64,000 bases of DNA from SAR202 cluster bacterium. GTDB taxonomy: Bacteria; Chloroflexota; Dehalococcoidia; Lucifugimonadales; VGZY01. The position numbers and the translations under genes are program-made. The stretch is taken from contig VGZY01000006.1 in the NCBI GenBank assembly GCA_016872355.1, forward strand, positions 19,055-83,054, written 5' to 3'. Below the pieces are notes generated by a model. That model was not told the origin of the DNA and did not search any database. It was given only the letters and a program-made list of their open reading frames with translations. This document shows positions 35,381 through 44,778 of this stretch, piece after piece (within the stretch, counting starts at the first letter, position 1; every line of letters begins with the position of its first letter).

Positions 35381-36541
35381 TCAGGACTTCGCCGATGGCT
35401 TCAAAAGCGCGGCCGTCGGCTCGTGGGCGATGGCCCCGGCGTGCGTAATGCAGCAGCCCTTGATGATATCGTCCGCGAGGTTGAGCTCCATCAGCCCCTT
35501 CTTGACGAACAGTGCGAGCAGGTTGGAGATATTGCGGGCGTACATCTGGCTTGCATGGGTCGAGAGGGAGCTGGCAAGGTTCAGCGGTCCAACGACGGAC
35601 ACGTTGTCCACGACAACGGTCTCGCCCGCCTTCGTCAGCGCGCAGTTGCCGCCCGTCTCAACGGCGATATCTACGATGACCGCTCCCGGCTTCATATCCC
35701 GCACCATGTCGGCATCGATCAGGATGGGCGCCTTGCGGCCCGGTATCGCTGCCGTAGTTATAACGAAGTCCATCTCCTTCACCGCGTTGGCGATGAGCTG
35801 GCGGGCCTTGTCCTGTGACTCCTTCGAAAGCTCCTTGGCGTAGCCTCCGGCGGTCTCGGTCTGCTCCGTGAGCTGTACTTGAAGGAAGGTGGCGCCAAGG
35901 CTCTCCACCTGCTCCTTCACGGCGGGGCGGACATCGCAGGCCGAAACGACCGCTCCGAGCCTGCGTGCGGTGGCGATCGCCTGTAGCCCGGCTACCCCCG
36001 CGCCCAGAACAAGGCCCTTGGCCGGGGCGATGGTGCCGGCGGCGGTGACCATCATCGGGAAGAATTTGGCAAGCGACTCTGCAGCGATGAGCGCCGCGCG
36101 GTAACCTGCGATAGACGCCATGGAAGACAGTGCGTCCATGCTCTGCGCGCGCGCCGTCCTTGGGATAGTGTCCATGCTGAAGCTGGTGACCTTGCGGGCA
36201 GCGAGCTTTTGGACAAGGTCCAGGTTCGTCGCGGGGTAAATAAATGCAATGAGCGCCGTCCCTTCGCGCATCATGTCAAGCTCATGCGCGTTCAGGTGCT
36301 TGTTGACCATCGGGCGCTGGACTTTCACAACTAGGTCTGCGCTCTTGTATATCTCCGCGGCGTTGGGCACGATGACCGCGCCGGCATCGGCAAACGCCTT
36401 GTCCGGGATTAGCGATTCCGCGCCAGCGCCGGCCTCAACCAGCACGTCGTTACCGGCTGTCTTTAGTTTTCCAATGGACTGTGGTACGAGGGCGACCCTT
36501 CTCTCACCGGGTGCGATCTCTCGAGGAACAGCTATTTTCAC
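35381..36541 (-). CDS. pntAA: NAD(P) transhydrogenase subunit alpha part 1
   Basis: A 386-residue soluble NAD-binding subunit. I prefer the GTG at 36541 (AGGAG seven bases upstream), which gives the standard N-terminus MKIAVPREIAPGERRVALVP. Conserved features follow: LIPDKAFADAGA, ATNLDLVQKLAARKVTSFSMDTIPR, the alanine-dehydrogenase-like Rossmann motif VLGAGVAGLQAIATARRLGAVV, and the region SACDVRPAVKEQVESLGA. It oxidises NADH and passes hydride to NADP bound on PntB. First gene of the pntAA-pntAB-pntB operon. Confidence 0.97.
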   Translation of the reverse strand: MKIAVPREIAPGERRVALVPQSIGKLKTAGNDVLVEAGAGAESLIPDKAFADAGAVIVPNAAEIYKSADLVVKVQRPMVNKHLNAHELDMMREGTALIAFIYPATNLDLVQKLAARKVTSFSMDTIPRTARAQSMDALSSMASIAGYRAALIAAESLAKFFPMMVTAAGTIAPAKGLVLGAGVAGLQAIATARRLGAVVSACDVRPAVKEQVESLGATFLQVQLTEQTETAGGYAKELSKESQDKARQLIANAVKEMDFVITTAAIPGRKAPILIDADMVRDMKPGAVIVDIAVETGGNCALTKAGETVVVDNVSVVGPLNLASSLSTHASQMYARNISNLLALFVKKGLMELNLADDIIKGCCITHAGAIAHEPTAALLKPSAKS

Positions 36542-36624
36542 GACACACTCCTGGAGCATGATGCGAAAGGCGCGAAACGTACCCTATCTTATCACACGGG
36601 TTGGACAGCGCTGAACCTGGCGGA

Positions 36625-37230
36625 TCAGGAAGAGCGCACCGCGTAACGCACGATGGTGCGCAGCTTCTCCGGCGCCACGCGGCCCGGGTCGGAGAAGTAA
36701 ATCTCGTGGTGGGTCCCCGCAATCTCAAGGCCCTGCCGTTCAGCGAAATTCATTATCTCTGCCACGGTCCTTGCCTCCATGTCATAAGGGCCGACATGGA
36801 GCATCTGGACCGCGCGGCCCTCTGACAGCGCCTCCAGTTTGACATCGTCAACTGCCGGCGACTTGCCCTTCTCCTTGAGCGCCACGGCGGCCCCCGCCAG
36901 GTCGCCAGCCTTGATGAAGTCCGGCGTGCGGATCATGAGCTTCCACTTCCAGTCGTCTGCGGGGAGCTCCCCGCTGGCCTCGTCGTGGGTCCAGTACAGG
37001 GCTTCGAGGGCGCTGATTTTGTAGTCCTGTCCGCCGGCCTTTTTTCGGGAGAATTTGATGGTATATGCCATGCCATATAACGCACCGATCCTTTCCTGGA
37101 AACCGGGGCCTCCGGGCGCGCCGGAGCCGTCGATTGCCAGGTACACGGCCTGCTCCGGTTCCACGATCACCGGCGTTCGAGACTGCACGTATTCGTACTC
37201 GTGGAGCTTCATCAGGTCCAGCTTGTCCAT
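36625..37230 (-). CDS. GyrI-like domain protein
   Basis: A 201-residue protein from the ATG at 37230 (AGGGG upstream). Markers are the LYGMAYTIKFSRKKAG stretch, YWTHDEASGELPADDWKWKLMIRTPDFI and AVQMLHVGPYDMEARTVAEIMNFAE, which fit the GyrI-like small-molecule-binding fold (SOUL/BacT-like). No helix-turn-helix is attached, so it is a stand-alone ligand-binding protein, as in other GyrI-like stand-alones whose ligands are unknown. It is divergent from otsA with a 220-bp gap that should hold both promoters. Confidence 0.85.
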   Translation of the reverse strand: MDKLDLMKLHEYEYVQSRTPVIVEPEQAVYLAIDGSGAPGGPGFQERIGALYGMAYTIKFSRKKAGGQDYKISALEALYWTHDEASGELPADDWKWKLMIRTPDFIKAGDLAGAAVALKEKGKSPAVDDVKLEALSEGRAVQMLHVGPYDMEARTVAEIMNFAERQGLEIAGTHHEIYFSDPGRVAPEKLRTIVRYAVRSS

Positions 37231-37450
37231 AGGTGTACCCCTGTCCAACTTGCTTGGGGCCGGGCGAACAATACCATTAACTCAAACGGCTGTGAACGTC
37301 GCATAAGCAGGTACGCGATTCCTGTGAAGAAGCCGTGAAGTGCCGACAAGGGGGTGACGTTGCTCGGCGTGTAGTATAAGCTTCAATAAGGGGTGGGAGG
37401 GGAAGCACAAGGCGGGTCTGAAGCGGCCTGCCCGTCGATGGAGTGTTAAG

Positions 37451-38848
37451 ATGACCGCTGCTGGACGCCTTGTGATAGTCTCCAATCGGCTGCCGTCCTT
37501 GCAGCAGCCTTCGGATAGCGGCGACGCCCAGAGTCTGCCGGTGGGCGGCCTGGTGAGCGCCCTCAGCTCCGCGCTGGCGCACAGGAAGGCGCTGTGGGTC
37601 GGCTGGAGCGGCGAGGTGTCCGAGAAAGTCGCCTCCATACGCCCAGCGATTTCCGATGCGGGAGGGGTCACCCTCGCCGCCCTCGATCTGTCTCGCGGAG
37701 AGATTAACCAGTTCTACAACAACTTCTGCAACCGCACGCTCTGGCCCCTGCTGCACAGCTTCCCGGGCAAAATGGCCGTCAGCCACGAAGCCTACCGGGC
37801 CTACCTCAGGGCGAACCGGCACTACGCCGAGGCTGTGGCGGGCATGCTGGACAAGGACGATGTGGTCTGGGTCCATGACTATCATCTCCTGGCGCTGGGT
37901 TCCGAATTGCGCAAGCTGGGCTGGACAGGGAAGACTGGCTTCTTCCTGCATACGCCATTCCCGCCGGCGGAGCTATTCGCCGTTCTGCCCTGGGCGCCGC
38001 GCATCCTTGAAATGATCATGGACTTCGATCTCTTCGGGCTCCACACCCGGCAGTACGCCCGCAATTTGTACGACGCCCTCTCGGCCGAGCTCCCCGGCGC
38101 CGTGATAGGCGACTCGTTCATCTACGGCGAGCGCTCGCTCAACATCCGCGTTTATCCCATCGGTATCGATCCGGCGCCATTCGCGGACCCCGCGTTCGGT
38201 TCGACGGCGACCGAGCTGGGCTCATTCCTTAAGCGAGAAGGCAGAAGGCACCACATCGTGCTCGGTGTCGACAGGCTGGACTATACAAAGGGGATTGTTC
38301 AGCGACTGCAGACGTTCGAGCACTTGCTGGAGCACTATCCGGCGCTCAGGGGAGAGATAAGCCTCGTGCAGATATCGGCCCCTTCGCGCAGCCGGGTGCC
38401 GGAGTATGTGGAAGAGCGACAGCGGGTGGACGAGCTCGTTGGGCGCATCAACGGCCGCTATTCTGAAGGCGAATGGATCCCCATCCGGTACCTTTACAGG
38501 TCGTTTCCGCAAGACGAGCTGGTGGGCTTTTACCGGGAGGCGGACGTGTGCCTGATAACGCCGCTGAGGTACGGTATGAACCTGGTGGCCAAGGAGTTCG
38601 TGGCGGCGCAGCTTGACGACCCCGGCGTGCTCGTCCTCTCCAAATTCTGCGGCGCGGCGGAGATGATGCAGGACGCCCTCATCGTCAACCCGTATGACAT
38701 TGAGGGCACCGCCGCAGCAATCTACCGCGCCCTGCGCATGCCGAAGTCGGCCCGCGTGCGCCGGCGGGACGCGCTCATGCAGAACATCAATGCTTTCACT
38801 GCGCAGGCGTGGTCGGAGGCGTTTCTGGGCGACCTTGAGGGCGTGTAA
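37451..38848 (+). CDS. otsA: trehalose-6-phosphate synthase (GT20)
   Basis: A 465-residue protein with GGAG seven bases before its ATG. It matches OtsA throughout: N-terminal [17 protein letters not shown], the catalytic region [49 protein letters not shown], and the C-terminal [18 protein letters not shown]. It joins UDP-glucose and glucose-6-phosphate into trehalose-6-phosphate, for osmotic or desiccation protection. No otsB phosphatase gene is adjacent, so that function must be encoded elsewhere. Confidence 0.97.
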   Translation: MTAAGRLVIVSNRLPSLQQPSDSGDAQSLPVGGLVSALSSALAHRKALWVGWSGEVSEKVASIRPAISDAGGVTLAALDLSRGEINQFYNNFCNRTLWPLLHSFPGKMAVSHEAYRAYLRANRHYAEAVAGMLDKDDVVWVHDYHLLALGSELRKLGWTGKTGFFLHTPFPPAELFAVLPWAPRILEMIMDFDLFGLHTRQYARNLYDALSAELPGAVIGDSFIYGERSLNIRVYPIGIDPAPFADPAFGSTATELGSFLKREGRRHHIVLGVDRLDYTKGIVQRLQTFEHLLEHYPALRGEISLVQISAPSRSRVPEYVEERQRVDELVGRINGRYSEGEWIPIRYLYRSFPQDELVGFYREADVCLITPLRYGMNLVAKEFVAAQLDDPGVLVLSKFCGAAEMMQDALIVNPYDIEGTAAAIYRALRMPKSARVRRRDALMQNINAFTAQAWSEAFLGDLEGV

Positions 38849-38932
38849 TTACGTACCTCTTTTCGCGTTGTGCCTGCTACAATGTTGTACCTGTAAGATG
38901 GGCCGCTGCCACGCGCCTAACGGGAGACTGAA

Positions 38933-40069
38933 ATGACTGAGATGATGACGGCTGTCCGCAAGATTGGACGCGAAAAGGGGTTCGTTGTCGAGAGGGTGCC
39001 GATTCCGAAGGTCGGCTCGCACGATGTCCTTGTTCAAGTAGAGGCGGCCAGCGTTTGCGGCACGGACCTCCACCTCTGGAAGTGGGACGAATGGGCGGCG
39101 CAGCGAATCAAGCCGCCGCTGACGGTGGGACACGAGTTCGCGGGCACTGTCGTTGAAGTAGGTGAGTCGGTGGAGCACGCCAAGGTTGGCGATTACGTCT
39201 CCGCCGAGAGCCACGTAACATGCGGCATGTGCTTCCAGTGCCGGACCGGCCAGGCCCACATGTGCCCGCAGACGAAGATCCTCGGCATCGACCGGGACGG
39301 CGCGTTCGCCGAGTACATCTCCATCCCGGAGAAGGTGGTCTGGCAGAACGACCGGAGCAAGCTTCCGCCGGAGATCGCCACGCTCCAGGAGCCGTTCGGG
39401 AACGCCGTCTTCTCCACGCTTGCGCACGATCTGGCCGGTCAGAGCGTTGCAGTGCTCGGCTGCGGCCCCGTCGGACTCTTCTCGATCAGCATCGCAAAGG
39501 CCTCTGGCGCTTCCAACGTTCTGGCTACGGACATTAACGACTACAGGCTCGGCCTGGCAAAGACCCTGGGCGCCAAGACCTTCAATCCACGAAACAACCC
39601 CACGAAGATGGAGACCTGGAAGTGGCTCGTCCAGGCCAACGAAGGGTTCGGGGTCGACATCGTTCTGGAGATGAGCGGCGCGCCCCTGGCCATCGACGAC
39701 GCCTTCAAGGCGGTCCGCAACGGAGGTCGCGTGACGCTGTTCGGCATACCCTCAGCGCCCGTGAAGATCGACGTTGCGGAGAGCATGATCTTCAAAAACC
39801 TTACAGTGCTGGCCCTGAATGGCCGGCGCATCTTTGACACCTGGTACCGGACGCGGTGGCTGCTGGAGAGCGGTGTGGTAGACCTGCGGCCGCTTATTAC
39901 GCACCAGATGGGCCTTGAGGATGTCAACAAGGCCGCCGGCCTGCTGGACGGAGGCGAGGCCTGCAAGATAATCCTGCGTCCCAAGCCGGACGGCAAAAAA
40001 GTGAGCGGCAGCACCAGCGGAACGTCAGACACCGATGCGAACGTCCGCGGTCACCTGATGCACCGGTAA
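38933..40069 (+). CDS. tdh: L-threonine 3-dehydrogenase-like zinc alcohol dehydrogenase
   Basis: A 378-residue medium-chain dehydrogenase. The catalytic zinc Cys is in SVCGTDLHLWKWDEWA, with GHEFAG next; the structural-zinc lobe is CGMCFQCRTGQAHMC. GTDLHLWKWDEWA and GAFAEYISIPEKVVW are close to threonine dehydrogenase. The Rossmann motif is GCGPVGLFSISIAKASGA. Tdh oxidises threonine to 2-amino-3-oxobutyrate with NAD. The product is about 30 residues longer than usual, with a low-complexity tail (KKVSGSTSGTSD) after the conserved ending. No kbl partner is adjacent, so another polyol substrate remains possible. Confidence 0.85.
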   Translation: MTEMMTAVRKIGREKGFVVERVPIPKVGSHDVLVQVEAASVCGTDLHLWKWDEWAAQRIKPPLTVGHEFAGTVVEVGESVEHAKVGDYVSAESHVTCGMCFQCRTGQAHMCPQTKILGIDRDGAFAEYISIPEKVVWQNDRSKLPPEIATLQEPFGNAVFSTLAHDLAGQSVAVLGCGPVGLFSISIAKASGASNVLATDINDYRLGLAKTLGAKTFNPRNNPTKMETWKWLVQANEGFGVDIVLEMSGAPLAIDDAFKAVRNGGRVTLFGIPSAPVKIDVAESMIFKNLTVLALNGRRIFDTWYRTRWLLESGVVDLRPLITHQMGLEDVNKAAGLLDGGEACKIILRPKPDGKKVSGSTSGTSDTDANVRGHLMHR

Positions 40070-40119
40070 GGTAAACGAGGCGTGGCGTCGTCGCAGCGGC
40101 GCCCCGCGTTCTACTGGTC

Positions 40120-40545
40120 TCATTTGCCGCCGGTGGGCATGAAACGCAGGACAAATAAGGTAAGGGCGGTAGACACAATCGCGATGAGATACAGCCCGGC
40201 CCCGGATGCCATGCCGATGGCCGCGGCGGTCCAAATGGTTGCAGCCGTTGTCAGGCCTTTGACATTGGCCCCTTCGCGAAGAATGGTCCCGGCCCCAAGA
40301 AAGCCGATGCCGGTAACGATCTGGGCGGCGACGCGGGCGTTGTCCCACCCGGCGGCGAAGCCGAATATGGAGACGATCGTAAAAAGAGCTGCTCCCATGC
40401 ACACAAGCGTCTGGGTCCGCAGCCCCGCCGGCTTCCGGGCGCCCTCGCGCTCCCATCCGATCGCAATGCCCAACGACAGCGCCAGCGCCATTCTGGCGGC
40501 CAGTGTAATTTCCTGCTCCATCGTCAGCCTGAAAATGCTCTCCAT
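40120..40545 (-). CDS. MgtC/SapB family membrane protein
   Basis: A 141-residue protein from the ATG at 40545, with the typical MgtC sequence: GIAIGWEREGARKPAGLRTQTLVCMGAALFT, ARVAAQIVTGIGFLGAGTILREG and VKGLTTAATIWTAAAIGMASGAGLY, and four or so helices. Canonical MgtC has a cytoplasmic tail domain, which is missing, so this is the short form. MgtC supports growth in low Mg and can affect the F-type ATP synthase in pathogens; no such role is implied here. It converges on tdh and is divergent from cysM. Confidence 0.93.
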   Translation of the reverse strand: MESIFRLTMEQEITLAARMALALSLGIAIGWEREGARKPAGLRTQTLVCMGAALFTIVSIFGFAAGWDNARVAAQIVTGIGFLGAGTILREGANVKGLTTAATIWTAAAIGMASGAGLYLIAIVSTALTLFVLRFMPTGGK

Positions 40546-40599
40546 GAGACCATTATCGCGGGCTGAAAGCGAATCCATGTGAAAGAAATGCGGAGTCCA

Positions 40600-41529
40600 A
40601 TGCCCCCGGTTGAACTACTCCAAATGATCGGCAACACGCCGCTCGTCAGGCTCAAGCGCCTTTCTCCCAGGCGGGGAGTCAGCGTTTACGCCAAGCTTGA
40701 AGGACAGAACCCGTCCGGGAGCATCAAGGACAGGGTCGTCCTGGGGATGATCCGGGCGGCCGAGCACCGTGGCGACCTCCGGCCCGGTATGACCATCGTA
40801 GAGGCGAGCAGCGGGAACACCGCAATCGCGCTGGCGATGATCGGCAAGCAGATGGGCTATTCGGCAAGCGTCGTGGTCCCGAAGGACGCCGCCCCGAACA
40901 TCGGCGACATACTGAACGCGTACGGCGCGGAGGTCGTCTGGTGCGAGTCGCGGGGCGGCATGAAGGGCGCAATTGAGCAGGCGAGGGAAATGGGCGCCAG
41001 GGCCGGATGCTACTACCTTGGCCAGTTTGTGGACCAGGTGAACATCCAGACTCACTACGAGTGCACGGGCAAAGAGATAGCCGAGGCGCTGGACCGCATA
41101 GACGTATTCGTCGCGGGGATCGGCACCAGCGGGACAATTATGGGAGTGGGCCGGCGGCTGCGCGAGAAGTTTCCACAAGTCAGGATCATTGGCGTTGAGC
41201 CGCAAATGGGCGAGCGGCTACAAGGTCTTAGGAACATCTCTGAGGGGTATATGCCCTCGCTGCTGGACATGGACATGCTCTCCGGCAGGTTCCTCCTGGA
41301 CAGCGCGAGCGCCATCCGGGCCACCCATAGAATCATCCAGTCCGAAGGAATCCTCGCAGGCGTCTCAGCGGGCGCGACAGTTCACGTGGCTATGCGCCTG
41401 GCAGAAAAAATGGATGAGGGAAACATCGTCGTCATGTTTTCCGACGGAGCGTGGAAGTACCTCCCCGCGCGCCCGTGGGACGCGGCGGCGCGCGGAGACG
41501 AACAACTGGACGAAACGTACTGGTGGTAA
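40600..41529 (+). CDS. cysM: cysteine synthase family PLP enzyme (CysM-type)
   Basis: A 309-residue PLP enzyme from the ATG at 40600, preceded closely by GGAG; an ATG at 40588 or GTG at 40579 are alternatives. PLP-binding Lys lies in LEGQNPSGSIKDR, the Asn loop in EASSGNTAIALAM and the phosphate loop in GIGTSGTIMGVGR. The C-terminal DGAWKYLP resembles CysM. It makes cysteine from O-acetylserine (or O-phosphoserine) plus sulfide or thiosulfate in the cytoplasm. UspA converges 9 bp away. Confidence 0.93.
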   Translation: MPPVELLQMIGNTPLVRLKRLSPRRGVSVYAKLEGQNPSGSIKDRVVLGMIRAAEHRGDLRPGMTIVEASSGNTAIALAMIGKQMGYSASVVVPKDAAPNIGDILNAYGAEVVWCESRGGMKGAIEQAREMGARAGCYYLGQFVDQVNIQTHYECTGKEIAEALDRIDVFVAGIGTSGTIMGVGRRLREKFPQVRIIGVEPQMGERLQGLRNISEGYMPSLLDMDMLSGRFLLDSASAIRATHRIIQSEGILAGVSAGATVHVAMRLAEKMDEGNIVVMFSDGAWKYLPARPWDAAARGDEQLDETYWW

Positions 41530-41538
41530 CCAGCGGGC

Positions 41539-42441
41539 CTACGACGGGACGATCAGTACGGCATCACCTGTGTGCCTGACGACGCTCTCCGCAACGCTGC
41601 CCAGTATCCACTTGGTCAGTCCGGAACGTCCGTCCGTGGTCATGACGATAATCTCGTCCCGGGTCTCCCGCGCATAATCGACCAGTGTGCCTGAGGGATG
41701 TCCCAGGAACACCTTCCAGTTCACCTTGAGCCCTCTTTCCGCCACCCGTTTTGCGACCTCAGCCAGGTACGCCTTTGCCTCCCCCTGCAGCACTTCGTCA
41801 AAATACACCGGCGGCGAATAGACCGTGCCCATATATGGGGAGGCCCCGATCCGAACGATCCTGACGAGCTCTAGCTCCAGGGACATACGCCCCGCAATCT
41901 CCTCACCAAATGGGAGTGCGCGCTCTGCAAGCTCCGAACCGTCCAGCGGCACAATGACTTTTGAAATCTCGGCCCGCCTGAGGTTCTGAGCCGAGTCGCT
42001 CTCCCTCGGGTTAATGGTGAGAACGGGGACACTGGCGGAGTGGAGCACTTTGTCCGTCACGGAGCCCAGCACACCCCGGCCGAGCATATTTCGCCCGTGA
42101 GTAGCCATCGCGATTATGTCGCACCTCTCCGCCTCAGCCACGCGCACGATCTCCTCGGCCGCGATGCCGGTCGATATGGAAAAGGCAGCGCTCACCCCGT
42201 GATCAACCAGGCGCTTCGTCAACGCCGTCAGCCGCTCCTTCGCCGCGGTTGAAAGGGCCGCGCCGATTCCCCCGTTGCCTGTTTCTCCCTGCCTTCCCGC
42301 CGCCGGCGCGGCGTCATCCGGGTCTATCACAGTGAGCAACATAACCCTGCTTCCAAGGGACGCCGCGAACCGCTCCACATATGGCAAAATGGCCTCCGCC
42401 AGTTCGGAGCCGTCCAGGGGTACAAGGACCTTGTTAAACAT
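41539..42441 (-). CDS. universal stress protein, tandem UspA domains
   Basis: A 300-residue protein with two UspA domains. The first starts MFNKVLVPLDGSELAEAILPYVERFA and ends GSVTDKVLHSASVPVLTINP; the second starts ISKVIVPLDGSELAERALPFGEEIA and ends GSVAESVVRHTGDAVLIVPS. Both keep the GxxG(S)-type ATP-binding loop (RGVLGSVTDK and LTKWILGSVAESV). Such proteins respond to starvation and other stress. It is divergent from the ABC exporter operon; the 187-bp gap between holds both promoters but no recognised consensus. Confidence 0.93.
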   Translation of the reverse strand: MFNKVLVPLDGSELAEAILPYVERFAASLGSRVMLLTVIDPDDAAPAAGRQGETGNGGIGAALSTAAKERLTALTKRLVDHGVSAAFSISTGIAAEEIVRVAEAERCDIIAMATHGRNMLGRGVLGSVTDKVLHSASVPVLTINPRESDSAQNLRRAEISKVIVPLDGSELAERALPFGEEIAGRMSLELELVRIVRIGASPYMGTVYSPPVYFDEVLQGEAKAYLAEVAKRVAERGLKVNWKVFLGHPSGTLVDYARETRDEIIVMTTDGRSGLTKWILGSVAESVVRHTGDAVLIVPS

Positions 42442-42628
42442 GGCTGACCTTTCGCCGGCAGGTGTTGGGAGCGTCCGGCTCCAGAATCATATTCCTGTGG
42501 GCGTTCGCCCGCAATCCACGAATCCGTTTTACGTATGGCTATCATTTCGTATGTGGACAGGAGGAAAATAGAAGACGGGGTAATCGTCGAGGGGTTGAAA
42601 AAGACAAACGTTCGCTCAGGAGCGGGAT

Positions 42629-43534
42629 GTGACCTCAGCATTGCAGTTGGAGAACGTCAGCAAGACCTACGGCAAGAGACGCGTGGTGGACGGCGTGTCA
42701 ATGGAAGTCTCGCGGGGAGAGGTATTCGGACTGCTGGGGCCGAACGGCTCCGGCAAGACCACATCTATCAGAATGGCGCTGGACATCATCAAGCCCGACT
42801 CAGGCACCGTGAGCCTCCTTGGCGATATGCCACTGCGTGACGCGCTCTCACGGGTGGGTTATTTGCCGGAGGAGCGCGGTCTTTACCAGCGATCAAAGGT
42901 CACTGAGATCCTCTCGTTCCTGGGTAGACTCAAGCGAATGGAGCCGTCAAAGGCGGCCGCCCGTGCTGCGGAGATGCTCCAACGAGTGGGACTGTATGAG
43001 CACCGCGACAAAAAGGTGAACGCCCTTTCACGAGGCATGAACCAGCTTGTACAGTTCGCCGGCGCTCTCATTCACGAGCCGGATCTCATAGTCCTCGACG
43101 AGCCGTTCTCAGGCCTGGACCCACTGAATGTGAAGCTTATGAAAGAGATAATCGGCGAACAGAAGGCCCGTGGGGCGGCCGTCATTTTCAGCACCCACCA
43201 GATGGCGGACGTTGAAGAGCTTTGCCAACGTGTGTTCCTCATTTCCGACGGCAAACGGCTTCTCTACGGGGACCTGATGGAGATAAAGAGGGCTCGTGGG
43301 AAGAGGAATGTCCGCGTCTCCGCGCCCAGCGTCCTCGAGTCCATACCCGGGGTTTCTCGAGCCGAGCGTCGGAACGGCTTTATGGAGTACGTCCTGGGCG
43401 AATCACTGAAACCTGAGCACGTGTTAAGGGCCTACCTGGACGCAGGCCTGCCCGTGGACCGTTACGAGGTTGCGCTGCCCACACTGAATGAGATCTTCAT
43501 CGAGGAGGTGAGCCGTGCCCGCGCCTCGAGGTGA
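42629..43534 (+). CDS. ABC transporter ATP-binding protein (NatA-type)
   Basis: A 301-residue ATPase starting at GTG 42629 with AGGAG six bases upstream. Walker A is GLLGPNGSGKTTS, the Q-loop region is YLPEERGLYQRSKV, the signature is the unusual LSRGMNQ in place of LSGGQ, and Walker B is DLIVLDEPFSGLD, followed by STHQMADVE. A C-terminal domain of about 75 residues follows, as in NatA. It powers the two membrane proteins encoded immediately after it. The stop TGA is one base from the next ATG, so translation is coupled. Confidence 0.94.
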   Translation: MTSALQLENVSKTYGKRRVVDGVSMEVSRGEVFGLLGPNGSGKTTSIRMALDIIKPDSGTVSLLGDMPLRDALSRVGYLPEERGLYQRSKVTEILSFLGRLKRMEPSKAAARAAEMLQRVGLYEHRDKKVNALSRGMNQLVQFAGALIHEPDLIVLDEPFSGLDPLNVKLMKEIIGEQKARGAAVIFSTHQMADVEELCQRVFLISDGKRLLYGDLMEIKRARGKRNVRVSAPSVLESIPGVSRAERRNGFMEYVLGESLKPEHVLRAYLDAGLPVDRYEVALPTLNEIFIEEVSRARASR

Positions 43535-43535
43535 G

Positions 43536-44771
43536 ATGACAGTGATCTTCATAGAGGAAATCAGGAGGACCGTCCGGAGGACCTCGTACGTCCTGATCCT
43601 CCTGTCCGTCCCGGTTCTGCTACTGGCGCTACTGGCAATCGTTCCGGCAGTGAAGGCGTTCACCGAACGCGAAGGCGCTGCGGAACAGCCAAGGCCGGCG
43701 GCCATCGTTAGCCTTGCCCCGGAAGTGCCGCTCGCGGGCGAAGGCCCTGCGGGATATGTGTACCTTTCATCGCGGGCGGAAGGGATCGATCGTCTCGTCA
43801 AAGGGGAGATTCGCGACTTGTTCGTTGTTCCGGAAGACTACGTCTCGTCCGGCCGCGTAGAGTGGGTCAGGAAAGGCGGCAGCTTGCTTGCCGGTTTCGA
43901 CCCAGGCCCGGACGCTGCAACAGGCGCGACAGTGGAAGCGGTACTGCGGTCGTCGCTGGCGGCACAGTCCCTGTCCCGGGAGGTGCTGGGAAGGGCTCTC
44001 TCTCCCGCGGCGTTCAGTATGGTACGAGTAGACGAGAACGGCAGTCCCATTCCGGCGGATGGTGCGGACGACCTGGCGAAGTTCTTTACGTCCTTCATCG
44101 GCGGGATGCTGCTGATATTCTCGATCATCGCGGGCGGGAGCAGCCTGCTCCAGAGCGTTGCTGAGGAGAAAGAGAACCGCATGGTCGAGGTCCTCCTGAC
44201 ATCGGCACGGCCGTTCACCATCATGGCAGGCAAAGTCCTGGCAATCGGACTCTCCGGCCTCTTCATGATGGCCGTCTGGGTAGGCTCCATCCTCGCCATT
44301 CTACCCCGGGTATTCGAGCTCATCCCCGGTTCGCCGACCGTGCCGATAGACGCCGGGACCGCCGCATGGGTGCTGGCATTTTATGTCGCCGGGTACTTCA
44401 TCAGCGGCATACTCCTCGCGGCCATGGGCGCGGCGACGACCGGCGTCAAGGAAGCCAACCAGATGTCCACGATTGTCATTCTTCCGATGGTTGCCCCCAT
44501 GTGGTTCCTGGCGCCCATCGTAAGCGAGCCGAACGGGGTGCTGGCCAGAGCGCTGTCCTTCTTCCCTATGACTGCGCCCATGACTGCAATGCTGAGGCTG
44601 GCCGCTGAGCCGCCTTCCGTGCTCGAATTGGGCGCAAGTCTAGCGATAATGGTCGTCTCAAGCATCGGTCTGCTCTGGCTGGCGGCGCGGATTTTCCGTG
44701 CCGGCATCCTGATGTACGGGCAGCGAATGACCCTGAGGCGTTTCACCAGAGCACTCAAAGAGGCAGGGTAG
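43536..44771 (+). CDS. ABC-2 family permease (NatB-type), first subunit
   Basis: A 411-residue membrane protein from the ATG at 43536 with GAGG upstream. One N-terminal helix (SYVLILLSVPVLLLALLAIVPAV) is followed by a large extracytoplasmic domain to about residue 175 and then a bundle of five to six helices. VAEEKENRMVEVLLTSARPFTIMAGK is the hallmark of NatB/YhaP-type exporters. The substrate may be Na+, a drug or a lipid. It is paired with a paralogue at 44779, so the exporter is probably a heterodimer. Confidence 0.93.
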   Translation: MTVIFIEEIRRTVRRTSYVLILLSVPVLLLALLAIVPAVKAFTEREGAAEQPRPAAIVSLAPEVPLAGEGPAGYVYLSSRAEGIDRLVKGEIRDLFVVPEDYVSSGRVEWVRKGGSLLAGFDPGPDAATGATVEAVLRSSLAAQSLSREVLGRALSPAAFSMVRVDENGSPIPADGADDLAKFFTSFIGGMLLIFSIIAGGSSLLQSVAEEKENRMVEVLLTSARPFTIMAGKVLAIGLSGLFMMAVWVGSILAILPRVFELIPGSPTVPIDAGTAAWVLAFYVAGYFISGILLAAMGAATTGVKEANQMSTIVILPMVAPMWFLAPIVSEPNGVLARALSFFPMTAPMTAMLRLAAEPPSVLELGASLAIMVVSSIGLLWLAARIFRAGILMYGQRMTLRRFTRALKEAG

Positions 44772-44778
44772 GGCAGCC

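Noticed and set aside
42535..42840. Open frame of 101 codons overlapping the ABC ATPase start
   Set aside because: Runs in another frame over the conserved Walker A region; the ATPase frame has the ribosome site and the motifs.
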